Assembly (NCBI GenBank): GCA_021793235.1
Contig: JAJYTD010000004.1
Coordinates: 145,005 to 209,004 of the forward strand
Length of the DNA stretch: 64,000 bases
Reading direction: 5' to 3'
DNA from: Actinomycetes bacterium
GTDB lineage: Bacteria; Actinomycetota; Actinomycetes; Streptosporangiales; Streptosporangiaceae
Below are positions 35,491-44,910 of this stretch, one piece after another; position 1 is the first letter of the stretch, and the number at the start of each line of letters is the position of its first letter. Under the pieces are notes generated by a model. It was given only the letters and a program-made list of their open reading frames with translations. It searched no databases and was not told the origin of the DNA. Made by a program: the position numbers and the translations under genes.

Positions 35491-35646
35491 CGAAGACCTT
35501 CCAAGCCGGGGATGTTCGTCCGTGGAATGCGCGTCGGTGCGCAGGGACCGCACGTACGAACCTAGCTGAGGGCGCGGGGTGTGGGAATGAGGCCCTCGCG
35601 GGGGGCATGGCGGCCCCGCCGGCCGTCGTTGGCCGCCGGTATCGGT

Positions 35647-35910
35647 TCAGCTCGCCGGAGCCAGCTCCCGGCGCATGTACCGGCGGTCCTCCGGTGTGGT
35701 CCCACCCCAGACGCCGTGTGCTTCTCCGGCGCGCAGCGCCCATTGCAGGCATTCCCTGCGGACCGCGCAGGTGCGGCAGATGGCCTTGGCGAGCTCGACG
35801 TCGTTCCGTCCCGGGCCGGTGGTGCTCACGGGAAAGAACAGCTCTGGGTCGTACTGGCGGCATGCTCCCTGCGCGACCCAGTCTTCGCTTTCGTGGTAAA
35901 GGCGGTTCAC
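35647..35910 (-). CDS. WhiB-family Fe-S transcriptional regulator
   Basis: 87 aa from GTG 35910 with GGAG seven bases upstream; the frame is open to 36132, but the added part has no family character. The four cluster cysteines are in GACRQYDPELFF and ICRTCAVRRECLQWAL (C-x~29-C-x2-C-x5-C), followed by the GVWGG turn and a basic tail EDRRYMRREL. Members hold a [4Fe-4S] cluster and usually bind the sigma factor. The short length is WhiB1/WblE-like, but the subgroup is not certain. It is divergent from the ectoine operon. Confidence 0.92.
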   Translation of the reverse strand: MNRLYHESEDWVAQGACRQYDPELFFPVSTTGPGRNDVELAKAICRTCAVRRECLQWALRAGEAHGVWGGTTPEDRRYMRRELAPAS

Positions 35911-36235
35911 CAGGTGCCTCCGTTTCCTGGCTCGTGTCCCTCGTTCGGGGCGGCGGACCCTGCCGCCCTTGAGGTTGTGGAATTCGCGCGTGCGGACAGG
36001 GGGCCGCAGCGCTTCTCGACTCATCGTAGTACTACATTCGGTCGTACTACAGGGAGTCTGCCAAAGAAATCGTCCTACCTTCAAGCTCTGAGCTGCGCTG
36101 TTGCGCGAGGGGGCGGTGGATTCGCGCCCCATGCGGTGCGGGGGCCTCGCGTACTCCGAGTCTGTTGCGAGGATTCACCCGAATTTGTGTGGTGTAAAAC
36201 ACATTTAAAATCCACTGCGGACCCCCCTATGTTTG

Positions 36236-36266
36236 ACCGTTCAGAGGCACAATTTCTCTGAACGGT
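36236..36266. promoter_or_regulatory. 11-9-11 inverted repeat in whiB-ectA region
   Basis: ACCGTTCAGAG, nine bases and CTCTGAACGGT are perfectly complementary. It lies ~230 bp before ectA and ~330 bp before the WhiB-family gene. It could be an operator or a terminator-like hairpin; there is no T-run. Confidence 0.45.
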
Positions 36267-36465
36267 TCTCCGCCGCTCCGGCGCGGGCCACCCCTGGGCG
36301 GCGGCCCGAATCCGCTGGTGAGTCCGGCGTGTGCGGCGGTTGTGCGAGCATGGTTCCGTTCCCCGGCGGCGACAACGGATAGTGACGACGGGCGCCTAAA
36401 TAGACGAGCCCTACCCGGGGAAGCATCCTCGAAACATCCGCCGCTGAATCAGGGAAAACGCTGTT

Positions 36466-36488
36466 CAGGAACGTTCGCTATGTTCCTG
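36466..36488. promoter_or_regulatory. CAGGAAC-N9-GTTCCTG dyad at the ectA start
   Basis: A perfect 7-9-7 inverted repeat whose right arm ends four bases before the ectA GTG, on top of the ribosome-binding region. A regulator bound here, or the RNA hairpin, would block ectA expression. Confidence 0.5.
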
Positions 36489-36492
36489 GGAC

Positions 36493-37086
36493 GTGTCACA
36501 TCAACATGCCGAACCCAAAGATCCCGCCGCCTCTTTGGATGACCCCGGAGTAGTCGCCAGCGGTGCGGGGCCCGACGGCGTGCGCATCGCGCCGCCGGTC
36601 CTAGACGATGGGCGGCACCTCTGGCGGCTGGCCCGCGACGCGGGACTCGATGTCAATTCGCCCTATGCCTACGCCCTGTGGTGCAGGGATTTCGCGGCGA
36701 CCACCGTCACCGCCCGCGACGAGGAAGGCCGACTGCGCGGGTTCGTCACCGGTTACGTGCGCCCGGACGCCGCGGACACCTACTTCCTCTGGCAGGTGGC
36801 GGTCGATGCCGAATTCCGCGGCCGCCGCCTGGCGCGCCGCATGCTCGACCACATCGGCGACCGCATCGTCGCCCGAGGACTGACGCACCTGGAGGCGACG
36901 GTCACTCCGGACAACACCGCCTCACGAGCGCTGTTCGCCTCCTTCGCCCGCGACCACGGCGCAGAGCCCGAGTGGACACCGCTCTTCGAGCGCGAGCACT
37001 TCCCGTGCGAGGACTCCGGTGCGCACGAACCCGAAGACCTCGTGCGCATCGGTCCACTGCGCCCCGCACGCGACCGATCGTCCTGA
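36493..37086 (+). CDS. ectA: L-2,4-diaminobutyrate acetyltransferase EctA
   Basis: 197 aa from GTG 36493. It acetylates diaminobutyrate to N-gamma-acetyl-diaminobutyrate, the second step of ectoine synthesis. The EctA-type GNAT fold reads LWRLARDAGLDVNSPYAYAL and LCRD-like WCRDFAATTV, then the acetyl-CoA loop VAVDAEFRGRRLARRMLDHI and the late VTPDNTASRALFASFARDHG. It is first in ectABCD; 69 bp separate it from ectB. A weak Shine-Dalgarno and an overlapping dyad suggest controlled initiation. Confidence 0.93.
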   Translation: MSHQHAEPKDPAASLDDPGVVASGAGPDGVRIAPPVLDDGRHLWRLARDAGLDVNSPYAYALWCRDFAATTVTARDEEGRLRGFVTGYVRPDAADTYFLWQVAVDAEFRGRRLARRMLDHIGDRIVARGLTHLEATVTPDNTASRALFASFARDHGAEPEWTPLFEREHFPCEDSGAHEPEDLVRIGPLRPARDRSS

Positions 37087-37155
37087 CCGCCCCCCGCCGT
37101 CACAGCCGCGAGCCCACGAGCCCGGAGCCTGGGGAAAGGAACCAAGGAACACACG

Positions 37156-38421
37156 ATGGAGATCTTCGACCGCCTCGAATCCGAAGTCCGCAGCTACTGC
37201 CGTAGCTGGCCGGCTGTCTTCAACGAGGCGCGCGGCAGCTACATCTACGACGAATCGGGGCGCCCCTACCTCGACTTCTTCGCGGGTGCCGGCTCGCTCA
37301 ACTACGGACACAACAACCCCGAACTGAAAGCCGAACTCCTCGACTACCTCATAGGCGACTCGGTGGTGCACAGCCTGGACGCCTACAGCGTGGCCAAACG
37401 GGACTTCCTGCAGACCTTCGGCGATGTCGTACTCGGCCCGCGCGGACTGGACTACAAGGTGCAGTTCCCCGGACCCGCCGGAAACAACGCGGTCGAGGCC
37501 GCGCTGAAACTGGCCCGCAAATACACCGGGCGCGAAACCGTCATCAGCTTCACCAACGGCTTCCACGGCATGACGCTCGGAGCCCTCGCCGTGACCGGAA
37601 ACTCCATGAAGCGGGGCGGTGCCGGGGTGCCGCTGAGCCACGCGGCCACCATGCCGTTCGACAACTACATGGACGGCAAGACGCCGGACTTCCTGTGGCT
37701 GCGCAGCCTGCTGGAGGACAGCGGCAGCGGCCTGGACGCGCCGGCCGCGGTCATCGTCGAGACGGTGCAGGGCGAGGGCGGCATCAACGTCGCCAGCGCC
37801 GAATGGCTGCGCGGCCTGTCCGCACTCTGCAAGGAGTACGACATCCTGCTCATCGTGGACGACATCCAGATGGGCTGCGGCCGTACCGGTCCGTTCTTCA
37901 GCTTCGAGCACGCCGGGATCGAGCCGGACATCGTCACCCTCTCCAAGTCCATCAGCGGCTACGGCATCCCGCTCGCGCTCACGCTGTTCAAACGGGAGCT
38001 GGACGTCTGGGACCCGGGCGAGCACAACGGAACCTTCCGCGGCCCCAACCCGGCCTTCGTCACCGGCACCGCCGCGCTGAACACCTTCTGGCGCGATGAC
38101 GCCCTGCAGCAGCAGACCCTGGCCAAGGGCGAGCTCATCGAGGCGCGGCTCACCGCCCTCGCCGAGGAGCTGGCCGACGCCGGCGCCCACGTCCGCGGCC
38201 GCGGGATGGCCCGCGGCATCGCCTTCACGCAGGAAGGGGCGGCCAAGCAGGTGAGCCGGGGCGCGTTCGAGCGCGGGCTGCTGCTGGAGACGTCGGGGCC
38301 CGAAGACGAGGTCGCCAAACTCCTCCCGCCGCTCACGGCGACCGAGGAAGAGCTGGAGCAGGGGCTGGAGATTATTGCCGAAGCAGCCCGGGACGCCGTG
38401 AAAATTCCACAGCCAGCGTAA
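37156..38421 (+). CDS. ectB: Diaminobutyrate-2-oxoglutarate transaminase EctB
   Basis: 421 aa from ATG 37156, after AAAGGAACCAAGG. It is a class-III PLP aminotransferase that makes diaminobutyrate from aspartate semialdehyde and glutamate, the first ectoine step. The PLP lysine is K264 in [15 protein letters not shown]; the glycine-rich cofactor region [20 protein letters not shown] and [13 protein letters not shown] are characteristic of EctB. The length is that of the family. It is second in the operon. Confidence 0.96.
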   Translation: MEIFDRLESEVRSYCRSWPAVFNEARGSYIYDESGRPYLDFFAGAGSLNYGHNNPELKAELLDYLIGDSVVHSLDAYSVAKRDFLQTFGDVVLGPRGLDYKVQFPGPAGNNAVEAALKLARKYTGRETVISFTNGFHGMTLGALAVTGNSMKRGGAGVPLSHAATMPFDNYMDGKTPDFLWLRSLLEDSGSGLDAPAAVIVETVQGEGGINVASAEWLRGLSALCKEYDILLIVDDIQMGCGRTGPFFSFEHAGIEPDIVTLSKSISGYGIPLALTLFKRELDVWDPGEHNGTFRGPNPAFVTGTAALNTFWRDDALQQQTLAKGELIEARLTALAEELADAGAHVRGRGMARGIAFTQEGAAKQVSRGAFERGLLLETSGPEDEVAKLLPPLTATEEELEQGLEIIAEAARDAVKIPQPA

Positions 38422-38548
38422 CCGGAAACCCTGGCGCGCGGGTACGGGAACTGCACAATTGCTCTGGAGGCTGCGGGACTTGCGGAGTCCTCCCCAAGCC
38501 CCTGCCTTCAGGGCAACGCAGGACGAATTGAGAAGAGGAGTAGGCACC

Positions 38549-38947
38549 TTGATCGTGCGCAGCTTGAGCGACATCGACGGAACCGACGCCGATGTCCAGA
38601 CGGAGACATGGCGGAGCCGCCGCATCGTCCTGGCCAAGGACGGTGTGGGCTTCTCCTTCCATGAAACCGTGCTGTACGCGGGCACCGAGACGAGCATGTG
38701 GTACGCCAACCACATCGAACTGGTGCACTGCATCGAGGGTGAGGCCGAAGTCACCAACGACGAGACCGGCGAAACCCACCTCATCACGCCGGGGACGCTC
38801 TACCTCCTCAACGGCCATGAGCACCACACCGTCCGTCCCAAGACCGACTTCCGTGTCCTGTGCGTCTTCAACCCGCCCGTGACGGGGCGCGAAGTGCACG
38901 ACGAGAACGGGGTGTACCCGCTGCTGACCGAAGAGGGCCAGGCATAG
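38549..38947 (+). CDS. ectC: L-ectoine synthase EctC
   Basis: 132 aa from TTG 38549 ([13 protein letters not shown]..), with GAAGAGGAG eight bases upstream; the longer frame from 38459 has no RBS and does not match the family start. It is a cupin that closes N-gamma-acetyl-diaminobutyrate to ectoine. Family residues are seen in [18 protein letters not shown] and [20 protein letters not shown] start is unusual and may lower translation relative to ectB. A 14-bp hairpin follows before ectD. Confidence 0.95.
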   Translation: MIVRSLSDIDGTDADVQTETWRSRRIVLAKDGVGFSFHETVLYAGTETSMWYANHIELVHCIEGEAEVTNDETGETHLITPGTLYLLNGHEHHTVRPKTDFRVLCVFNPPVTGREVHDENGVYPLLTEEGQA

Positions 38948-38964
38948 GCGCACAACCGCACCGC

Positions 38965-39000
38965 ACGCGGGCGGGGCGTGCCTCCGCGCCCCGCCCGCGT
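38965..39000 (+). terminator. Perfect 14-bp hairpin between ectC and ectD
   Basis: ACGCGGGCGGGGCG and its exact complement surround an 8-base loop, 18 bases after the ectC stop. It has no T-run. It could terminate or attenuate read-through from ectABC into ectD, so hydroxyectoine production could be set separately. Confidence 0.6.
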
Positions 39001-39083
39001 CCTCCCCACCCGTGCCAGAACCGACCGAAGAACAGGTACGACGCCGATACGACAAAGGAGCGGAAGCCCCTCAGGGCATAGCC

Positions 39084-39998
39084 ATGACGACTGCGTTGAT
39101 GACCCGATCCGAGCAGCCGACCCTGGACGACTACCCGACCCGTAAGAACCACACGCCGGCACTGCTGTACCGCAAGGACGCCACAGTGTGGGGAGAAGCC
39201 GGGGACGGCCCCCTGGAGCACGAGGACCTGGCCGGCTATGACCAGAAGGGCTACCTCCAGATCGGGTCCCTGCTCAACCCCGAGGAGCTGGAGAAGTACC
39301 GGGGCGAGCTGCACCGCCTCAGCGGGGACCGGGAACTGAAGAGGGATGAGCGCGTCGTCGTCGAGCGTGCGTCCGACGAGGTTCGTTCCATCTTCGAGGT
39401 GCACAAGATCAGCCCGGTCTTCGCCGATCTGGTGCGCGATCCGCGTATCATCGGCCGCGCCCGCCAGATCCTCGGTTCCGATGTCTACGTGCACCAGAGC
39501 CGCGTCAACTACAAGCCCGGCTTCGGCGGCGCGGATTTCTTCTGGCACTCCGATTTCGAGACCTGGCACGCCGAGGACGGGATGCCCCGGATGCGCGCGG
39601 TCAGCATCTCGATCGCCCTGACCGACAATTACCAGCACAACGGTGCGTTGATGATCATGCCGGGCTCGCACCGGACCTTCGTCTCCTGCGTCGGTGAGAC
39701 CCCAAAGGACCACTATCGTGCGTCACTGAAGACTCAGGAGATCGGCACCCCGGACCAGGGCAGCCTGTCCATCCTCGCGGGCAAGCACGGAATCGATGTG
39801 CTGACCGGGCCCGCGGGCGGGGCGATCATGTTCGACTCCAACTGCATGCACGGCTCCAACGGCAACATCACGCCGTTTCCCCGCTCGAACATCTTCATTG
39901 TCTTCAACAGCGTGGACAACACCTGTGTCGAGCCCTTCGCGGCGCCGAAGCCGAGGCCGTCCTTCCTGGGTGCGCGCGATTTCACCCCGGTGAAATAG
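39084..39998 (+). CDS. ectD: Ectoine hydroxylase EctD
   Basis: 304 aa from ATG 39084 (MTTALMTRSEQPTLDDYPTR). It is a non-heme Fe(II)/2-oxoglutarate dioxygenase that converts ectoine to 5-hydroxyectoine. The signature helix FFWHSDFETWHAEDGMPRMR gives iron ligands H155 and D157; the distal His is in SNCMHGSNGN. Length fits the family. It is separated from ectC by 136 bp and a hairpin, so it may have its own promoter or be attenuated. Confidence 0.95.
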   Translation: MTTALMTRSEQPTLDDYPTRKNHTPALLYRKDATVWGEAGDGPLEHEDLAGYDQKGYLQIGSLLNPEELEKYRGELHRLSGDRELKRDERVVVERASDEVRSIFEVHKISPVFADLVRDPRIIGRARQILGSDVYVHQSRVNYKPGFGGADFFWHSDFETWHAEDGMPRMRAVSISIALTDNYQHNGALMIMPGSHRTFVSCVGETPKDHYRASLKTQEIGTPDQGSLSILAGKHGIDVLTGPAGGAIMFDSNCMHGSNGNITPFPRSNIFIVFNSVDNTCVEPFAAPKPRPSFLGARDFTPVK

Positions 39999-40062
39999 GC
40001 AGCGCCTATGCGCGGGTCCGGGTAGCCGGACTCGCGCCAGCCAGTCGGCCGAACCCGCTGGC

Positions 40063-40095
40063 CGAGCCGCCGCCCGCTTCCCGGGCGGCGGCTCG
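40063..40095 (+). terminator. Hairpin after ectD
   Basis: CGAGCCGCCGCCCG, a 5-base loop and the exact complementary arm form a 14-bp stem 64 bases past the ectD stop. Likely end of the ectoine operon. Confidence 0.6.
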
Positions 40096-40116
40096 CCGCT
40101 GTGCGACCCTGGGGCC

Positions 40117-40581
40117 ATGGCACGACTGCTCATCGTTCACCACACGGCCTCGCCGGCGACGCAGACCATGCTCGAAGCCGTCCTGGAGGGGGCGCGCAAC
40201 GACGACATCGAAGGGGTCGAGGCCGTGACCCGGCCGGCGCTGGGGGCGACGGCCGCGGATCTTCTCGCGGCGGACGCGGTCATCCTCGGCACCCCCGCGA
40301 ACATCGGATACATGTCCGGCGCGCTGAAGCACTTCTTCGACACGGTGTACTACCCGTGCCTGTCCGACACCACCGGCCTGCCCTACGCGCTCTACGTGCA
40401 CGGCAACAACGACACGGCGGGAGCCGTGCGCGCCGTGGAGTCGATCGCCAAGGGGATGTCCTGGGAGCGGCACCGGCCTCCGGTCACCGTTGTCGGGGCG
40501 CCTTCCCGAGAGGACCGGGAGGCGTGCTGGGAACTGGGGGCCGTCACCGCGCTGGCGGCCTTAGACAGATGCGGCGATTGA
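40117..40581 (+). CDS. Flavodoxin-like / NAD(P)H-dependent reductase family protein
   Basis: 154 aa from ATG 40117. The N-terminus RLLIVHHTASPATQTMLEAV forms the FMN phosphate loop of flavodoxin-fold proteins, and GTPANIGYMSGALKHFFDTV is the second flavin contact seen in WrbA/flavodoxin-like proteins. It is small and soluble. It probably binds FMN and carries out electron transfer or quinone reduction; its partner is unknown. Confidence 0.75.
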   Translation: MARLLIVHHTASPATQTMLEAVLEGARNDDIEGVEAVTRPALGATAADLLAADAVILGTPANIGYMSGALKHFFDTVYYPCLSDTTGLPYALYVHGNNDTAGAVRAVESIAKGMSWERHRPPVTVVGAPSREDREACWELGAVTALAALDRCGD

Positions 40582-40656
40582 CGACATACCGCTTTCATTT
40601 CGTCACTCGTGGTTCCTCTCGGGGCAGACTGGGATCTCGAACCGGGGGAGAAGCAG

Positions 40657-41583
40657 GTGACGAAGGCGTATGGACAGCTACTGCGGTGGGGCCTGGTCGG
40701 CCTCACGATCGTGCTGGTGGCCGTGCTTGCGGGGCTTCCGCCGCAGGTGATCTTCTGGGGCGAGGGCCTGCTGGCGGGAGGCGTGTTCTTCCCCACCGCC
40801 ATCGGCCTGGTTCTGCTGTGGGCGTTCAGTTCCCGCGACCAGCGCGGCGACCTCGACAAGCGGGTCGGGCTCACCCTGGGCGGGCACCCGGTCCACATCG
40901 AACTGGCATGGCTGATGACCGCGCTGCTGTGCTTCCTCGGCGGCACGATCGGCCTGTCCCGCCTTTTCGCGATGGTGCTCCCACCGGCCCTGTTCGTGAC
41001 GGCGATGCCCGTGGTCCGCTTCGTCTTCCTGTTCGCGATGCCGATCCTGTTCACCGACCGGGCAGGGCGCACCCTGCGCCGGCACGGAGCGGGCATGCAG
41101 AACCTGGCCATGAACGTGACCGAGCGGTGGCGGTGGATGGGGGCCGTGCCCGTCCTGTGCTGCCTGGGACTCACAGCGGCGTCGGCGTACCCGGTGGACG
41201 AACCCTTACCGGATGCGCCCTCACCGGCCGCGCTCATCGCCACGGTGCTGGTGGCGTTCATCGCGATCGCGGTCCCCGAGGAGGTCTTCTTCCGCGCCAT
41301 GCTGCAGACCCGCCTGGAGCAGGTCGCCGGCCGGTGGCCCGCGATCCTGCTGACCTCCTGCGTTTTCGCCTTCACCTACGCGGTCTTGAACGACTACGTC
41401 GAACTCACTCCGCTGCCCCCCCAGTTCTCCGAGAACCTTCCGGCCGCGCTGGAGACCTACGGCGTATTCGGTCTGCTGCTCGGATACATGTGGGTGTGCT
41501 ACCGGAACATATGGCTGAACATAGTGCTGCGCGGCTCCCTGATCACCCTGCTGGTAGCGCCGACAGTGCGGCTGGTGACGTGA
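40657..41583 (+). CDS. CPBP-family (CAAX protease-like) membrane protein
   Basis: 308 aa from GTG 40657, directly after GGGGGAG; the frame upstream to 40609 is less likely. About eight hydrophobic segments. Motif 1 of the Abi/CPBP family is present as PEEVFFRAMLQTRLEQ. Motif 2 (FxxxH) reads FAFTYA and the later HxxxN region NIWLNIVLR, so I do not see the expected catalytic histidines. It may be a non-catalytic member or have shifted residues. Function unknown. Confidence 0.6.
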   Translation: MTKAYGQLLRWGLVGLTIVLVAVLAGLPPQVIFWGEGLLAGGVFFPTAIGLVLLWAFSSRDQRGDLDKRVGLTLGGHPVHIELAWLMTALLCFLGGTIGLSRLFAMVLPPALFVTAMPVVRFVFLFAMPILFTDRAGRTLRRHGAGMQNLAMNVTERWRWMGAVPVLCCLGLTAASAYPVDEPLPDAPSPAALIATVLVAFIAIAVPEEVFFRAMLQTRLEQVAGRWPAILLTSCVFAFTYAVLNDYVELTPLPPQFSENLPAALETYGVFGLLLGYMWVCYRNIWLNIVLRGSLITLLVAPTVRLVT

Positions 41584-41629
41584 ACCGGGGCCCGGGCGGC
41601 ATGCCGCGCGCGGCTGGGAGGATGGCCCC

Positions 41630-42067
41630 ATGGCCGAACACAAGGTGTCGCGGAGCGTCGTGATCGACGCCCCCGCGGAGACGATCTTCGACATCATCGC
41701 CGACCCCCGGCGCCACCCCGAATTCGACGGTTCCGGCACCGTGCGCGAATTGGTCACCGGCCCCGAGCGGCTCGGGCCCGAAGCGCGCTTCAGCATGGGC
41801 ATGACGATGGGCCTGCCCTACCGCATGGCCAACCGCGTGGTGGAGTTCACCGCCGACCGCCTGCTGGCCTGGCGCCACCTCGGCCCGCACCGCTGGCGGT
41901 GGGAGCTGGAGCCGCTGGCGGACGGAACCACCCGGGTGACCGAGACCTTCGACTACTCCTTCGGCGGATCGCTCTTCTACATCCTGATGGGGATGCCGTC
42001 ACGCAACGCCCGCGGCATCGAGCACACCCTGCCCCGCCTCAAGCGCCTCGCCGAGAACAGCCGCTGA
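41630..42067 (+). CDS. SRPBCC (START/polyketide cyclase-like) family protein
   Basis: 145 aa from ATG 41630. It opens with the SRPBCC pattern VSRSVVIDAPAETIFDIIAD followed by PRRHPEFDG, and ends with RVTETFDYSF and a C-terminal helix. Members form a hydrophobic ligand pocket and act as cyclases, aromatases or lipid-binding proteins. It lies after the CPBP-like gene on the same strand (46 bp). The ligand is unknown. Confidence 0.82.
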   Translation: MAEHKVSRSVVIDAPAETIFDIIADPRRHPEFDGSGTVRELVTGPERLGPEARFSMGMTMGLPYRMANRVVEFTADRLLAWRHLGPHRWRWELEPLADGTTRVTETFDYSFGGSLFYILMGMPSRNARGIEHTLPRLKRLAENSR

Positions 42068-42136
42068 GCATCCCGCGCCGCAGCACGGTGCGCTGACCGG
42101 AGCGGCAAAGGGCCCGCCCGTGCCAGACTTGGGATC

Positions 42137-43273
42137 ATGCGTTCCTCTTTCGCCGAAGCCCGCGTCGACCTGGACGCGATCAGTGAGAACATCGCCCTGC
42201 TGGGGCGCCGCGCATCGGGTGCGCAGACCATGGGAGTGGTCAAGGCCGACGGCTACGGCCACGGCCTGCTGCCCGCGGCCCGAGCGCTGCTCGCCGGCGG
42301 GGCGACTTGGCTGGGTACCGCGTTCATCGAGGAAGCGATGGAACTGCGGGCCGCCGGGCTGGACGCGCCCGCGATCGCCTGGATCGTCCCTCCGGGTGCG
42401 CCGCTGGCCGCCGCGATCGATGCCGACATCGACCTGGGTGTCAGTACCCGCGGCCTCATCGACGACATCGCGGCCGCGGCCCGGGACCTCGGCCGGCCCG
42501 CGCGCGTACACCTCAAGGCCGACACCGGAATGAGCCGCGGCGGCGTCACCGCCGAGTACTGGCCCGATACGGTGGCCGCGGCGGCGCGCGCTGAGGCTGA
42601 GGGACTGCTCCGCGTCGTCGGGCTGTTCTCCCACTTCGCGTGCTCCGACGAGCCCGGCCACCCCTCCATCGCCGCGCAGATCCGCGTCTTCCACGAGGCG
42701 TTGGAGATCGCGGACAAGGCCGGACTCCGCCCCGAGGTGCGGCACCTGGCGAACTCCGCGGCCACCCTCACCCTCCCCGAGGCCCACTTCGACCTGGTCC
42801 GCCCCGGGATCGCGAGCTACGGGCTGAGCCCCATACCCGGCCTGACCGGAACCGGGCTCCGCCCGGCCATGACTCTGCGGGCCGCGGTCGCCCTGGTCAA
42901 AAGAGTTCCCGCGGGCAGTGGCGTCTCCTACGGGTACCGCTACACCACCGACCGGGCCACCAACCTGGCGCTGGTTCCGCTGGGCTACGGCGACGGCGTT
43001 CCCCGCGCCGCCACCAACGTCGGCCCGGTCTTCGCGGGCGGCGCGCGGCGGACGATCTCCGGGACGGTGTGCATGGACCAGTTCATGGTCGACATCGGCG
43101 ACGACACCGTCGAGACGGGGGAGTACGCGGTCCTCTTCGGCCCCGGGGACGGCGGTGAGCCCACCGCACAGGACTGGGCCGATGTGCTGTCCACGATCCC
43201 TTACGAGATCGTCACCCGGATCAGCCCCCGGGTCCCGCGCGTCTACGCCAAAGACGCCAGAGACCAGGCCTGA
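42137..43273 (+). CDS. alr: Alanine racemase
   Basis: 378 aa from ATG 42137. It interconverts L- and D-alanine for peptidoglycan. The PLP lysine is K36 in VVKADGYGHG. The phosphate region HLKADTGMSRGG and the Tyr-containing GSGVSYGYRYTTDR are as in the family, and MDQFMVDIG near residue 312 closes the C-terminal barrel. The usual neighbour in actinobacteria, the tsaE-tsaB-rimI-tsaD set, is convergent here. Confidence 0.95.
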   Translation: MRSSFAEARVDLDAISENIALLGRRASGAQTMGVVKADGYGHGLLPAARALLAGGATWLGTAFIEEAMELRAAGLDAPAIAWIVPPGAPLAAAIDADIDLGVSTRGLIDDIAAAARDLGRPARVHLKADTGMSRGGVTAEYWPDTVAAAARAEAEGLLRVVGLFSHFACSDEPGHPSIAAQIRVFHEALEIADKAGLRPEVRHLANSAATLTLPEAHFDLVRPGIASYGLSPIPGLTGTGLRPAMTLRAAVALVKRVPAGSGVSYGYRYTTDRATNLALVPLGYGDGVPRAATNVGPVFAGGARRTISGTVCMDQFMVDIGDDTVETGEYAVLFGPGDGGEPTAQDWADVLSTIPYEIVTRISPRVPRVYAKDARDQA

Positions 43274-43305
43274 CCCGCGTTGACGCCGAGGCGCTTCCTT
43301 ATGTG

Positions 43306-43369
43306 CGCCGATCTCGGGACGGATGCCCTCTCAAAGCGTGGTGAGGGGGAAGTTCTCCCGAGATCGGCG
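43306..43369. terminator. 14-bp inverted repeat between alr and tsaD
   Basis: CGCCGATCTCGGGA (43306-43319) and its exact complement (43356-43369) with a 36-base loop, in the 120-bp gap between convergent alr and tsaD. Probably a bidirectional termination structure. Confidence 0.45.
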
Positions 43370-43393
43370 GGAAGCTGGCCTGGTACGGCCTCC

Positions 43394-44434
43394 TCAGGAT
43401 GCCAGCGGGCGGTCGACGGGCAGAGACGTGTCGGTGGCCAGGTCAAGGGTTGACGGGGGCAGGCCGGCAGCGACGACCTCGGCCCCCAGAGCCGCGATCA
43501 TGGCGCCGTTGTCGGTGCACAGCCGCGGCCGGGGGACCCGGAGCTCGACACCGGCCTCGGCGCAGCGCTGCTCGGCCAGGGCGCGGAGCCGGGAGTTGGC
43601 CGCGACACCCCCGCTGATGACCAGATGTCGGACACCGTACTCCACACAGGCGTCGACGGCCTTGCGGGTGAGCACGTCCACGACCGACTCCTGGAACGCG
43701 GCGGCGACGTCGGGAACCGACAGTTCCCGTCCGTCCCGCTCACTGTCCTCCACCCACCGGGCGACCGCGGTCTTCAACCCGGAGAAGGAGAAGTCGTAGG
43801 TGCCGTCGCCCCACTTGCCGCGCGGAAAGCGGATCGCGAGGGGGTCGCCCTCGCCTGCGGCGCGGTCGATCGGCGGCCCGCCCGGGTAGGGCAGGCCGAG
43901 CAGCCGCGCCACCTTGTCATAGGCCTCACCGGCCGCGTCGTCGACGGTGTCGCCCAGCGACTGCACATCGGTGGCGAGATCGCGCACGAGCAGCAGGGAC
44001 GTGTGCCCGCCCGACACCAGGAGGGCGATGGTCGGGCTGGGCAGCGGCCCGTGCTCCAGCTGGTCCACCGCGACATGCCCGACCAGGTGGTTGACTCCGT
44101 ACAGCGGCTTGCCGAGCGCCATGGCGTAGGCCTTGGCGGCGGAGACGCCCACCAGCAGCGCCCCGGCCAGGCCGGGCCCCGCCGTCACAGCGACCGCGTC
44201 GATGTCGGACAGGTGCACCCCGGCGCTGTCCAGCGCGCGGCGGACGGTCGGTGTCATCGCTTCGAGGTGCGCGCGGCTGGCGACCTCGGGGACGACCCCG
44301 CCGAAGCGGGCGTGCTGGTCGACACTGGAGGCCACCTCGTCACCGAGCAGCTCGCAACCGCGGACCAGGCCGACGCCGGTTTCGTCGCAGGAGGTCTCGA
44401 TCCCCAGAACCAGCGGAAGGTTGTCACCGCTCAT
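43394..44434 (-). CDS. tsaD: tRNA N6-threonylcarbamoyladenosine transferase TsaD
   Basis: 346 aa from ATG 44434, which overlaps the rimI stop (ATGA). It transfers the threonylcarbamoyl group to A37 of ANN-decoding tRNAs. Family motifs: [36 protein letters not shown], metal-binding [27 protein letters not shown] and [19 protein letters not shown]. It acts with TsaB and TsaE, encoded upstream in the same operon. Confidence 0.96.
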   Translation of the reverse strand: MSGDNLPLVLGIETSCDETGVGLVRGCELLGDEVASSVDQHARFGGVVPEVASRAHLEAMTPTVRRALDSAGVHLSDIDAVAVTAGPGLAGALLVGVSAAKAYAMALGKPLYGVNHLVGHVAVDQLEHGPLPSPTIALLVSGGHTSLLLVRDLATDVQSLGDTVDDAAGEAYDKVARLLGLPYPGGPPIDRAAGEGDPLAIRFPRGKWGDGTYDFSFSGLKTAVARWVEDSERDGRELSVPDVAAAFQESVVDVLTRKAVDACVEYGVRHLVISGGVAANSRLRALAEQRCAEAGVELRVPRPRLCTDNGAMIAALGAEVVAAGLPPSTLDLATDTSLPVDRPLAS

Positions 44435-44910
44435 CGCGTCTTCTCCTCGACAGGCGCCGACCGGCGCATCACGATCGCGTCCGCGTCCCTGTAGTACCTG
44501 CGCCGCATCCCGATCTCGGCGAACCCGAACCGGCGGTACAGTTCCCGCGCCCGCGGGTTGTCCGACCGGACTTCGAGGAAGACGTCGGTGACACCGCGAA
44601 CCCGCGCCTGCTCCAGCAGTTCCGCCAGCAGCGCGGCGCCGATCCCGCGGCCCCACCACGCCTCCTCTACGGCGATGGTCTGCACGTCGCCCTGCGGCGG
44701 AACGGCGCGCAGCCCCGCGTATCCGATGATCCCGCCCCCGCCGGAAACGTCGGGCCGCTCCGCCACGAAATAGCGCCGCGTGGGCTCTGCGAGCTCGGAG
44801 CGGAGCAGCTCCTCGCTCCACGCGTCCTTCGGGAACATGGCGCGCTCCAGCTCCATCACCCGATCGACGTCGGCACTGGTCATCGGACGTATTGCGTATT
44901 GGGGAGTCAT
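44431..44910 (-). CDS. rimI: Ribosomal protein N-acetyltransferase RimI
   Basis: 159 aa from ATG 44910, which overlaps the tsaB stop; ATG 44919 three codons upstream is an alternative. The GNAT motifs [20 protein letters not shown] and [20 protein letters not shown] are those of RimI, which acetylates the N-terminus of ribosomal protein S18 and other proteins. The gene order tsaB-rimI-tsaD with four-base overlaps is usual in actinobacteria. Confidence 0.9.
   Translation of the reverse strand: MTPQYAIRPMTSADVDRVMELERAMFPKDAWSEELLRSELAEPTRRYFVAERPDVSGGGGIIGYAGLRAVPPQGDVQTIAVEEAWWGRGIGAALLAELLEQARVRGVTDVFLEVRSDNPRARELYRRFGFAEIGMRRRYYRDADAIVMRRSAPVEEKTR

Larger units (their letters stand above)
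35911..36492. other. whiB-ectA intergenic region
   Basis: 582 bp with no supported gene. It contains an AT-rich GTGTAAAACAC segment near 36192, the dyad at 36236, and the dyad at 36466 overlapping the ectA leader. It must carry the ectoine promoter. Confidence 0.5.

Noticed and set aside
36133..36492. A gene between whiB and ectA
   Set aside because: Only short frames with poor codon use; the region looks regulatory.
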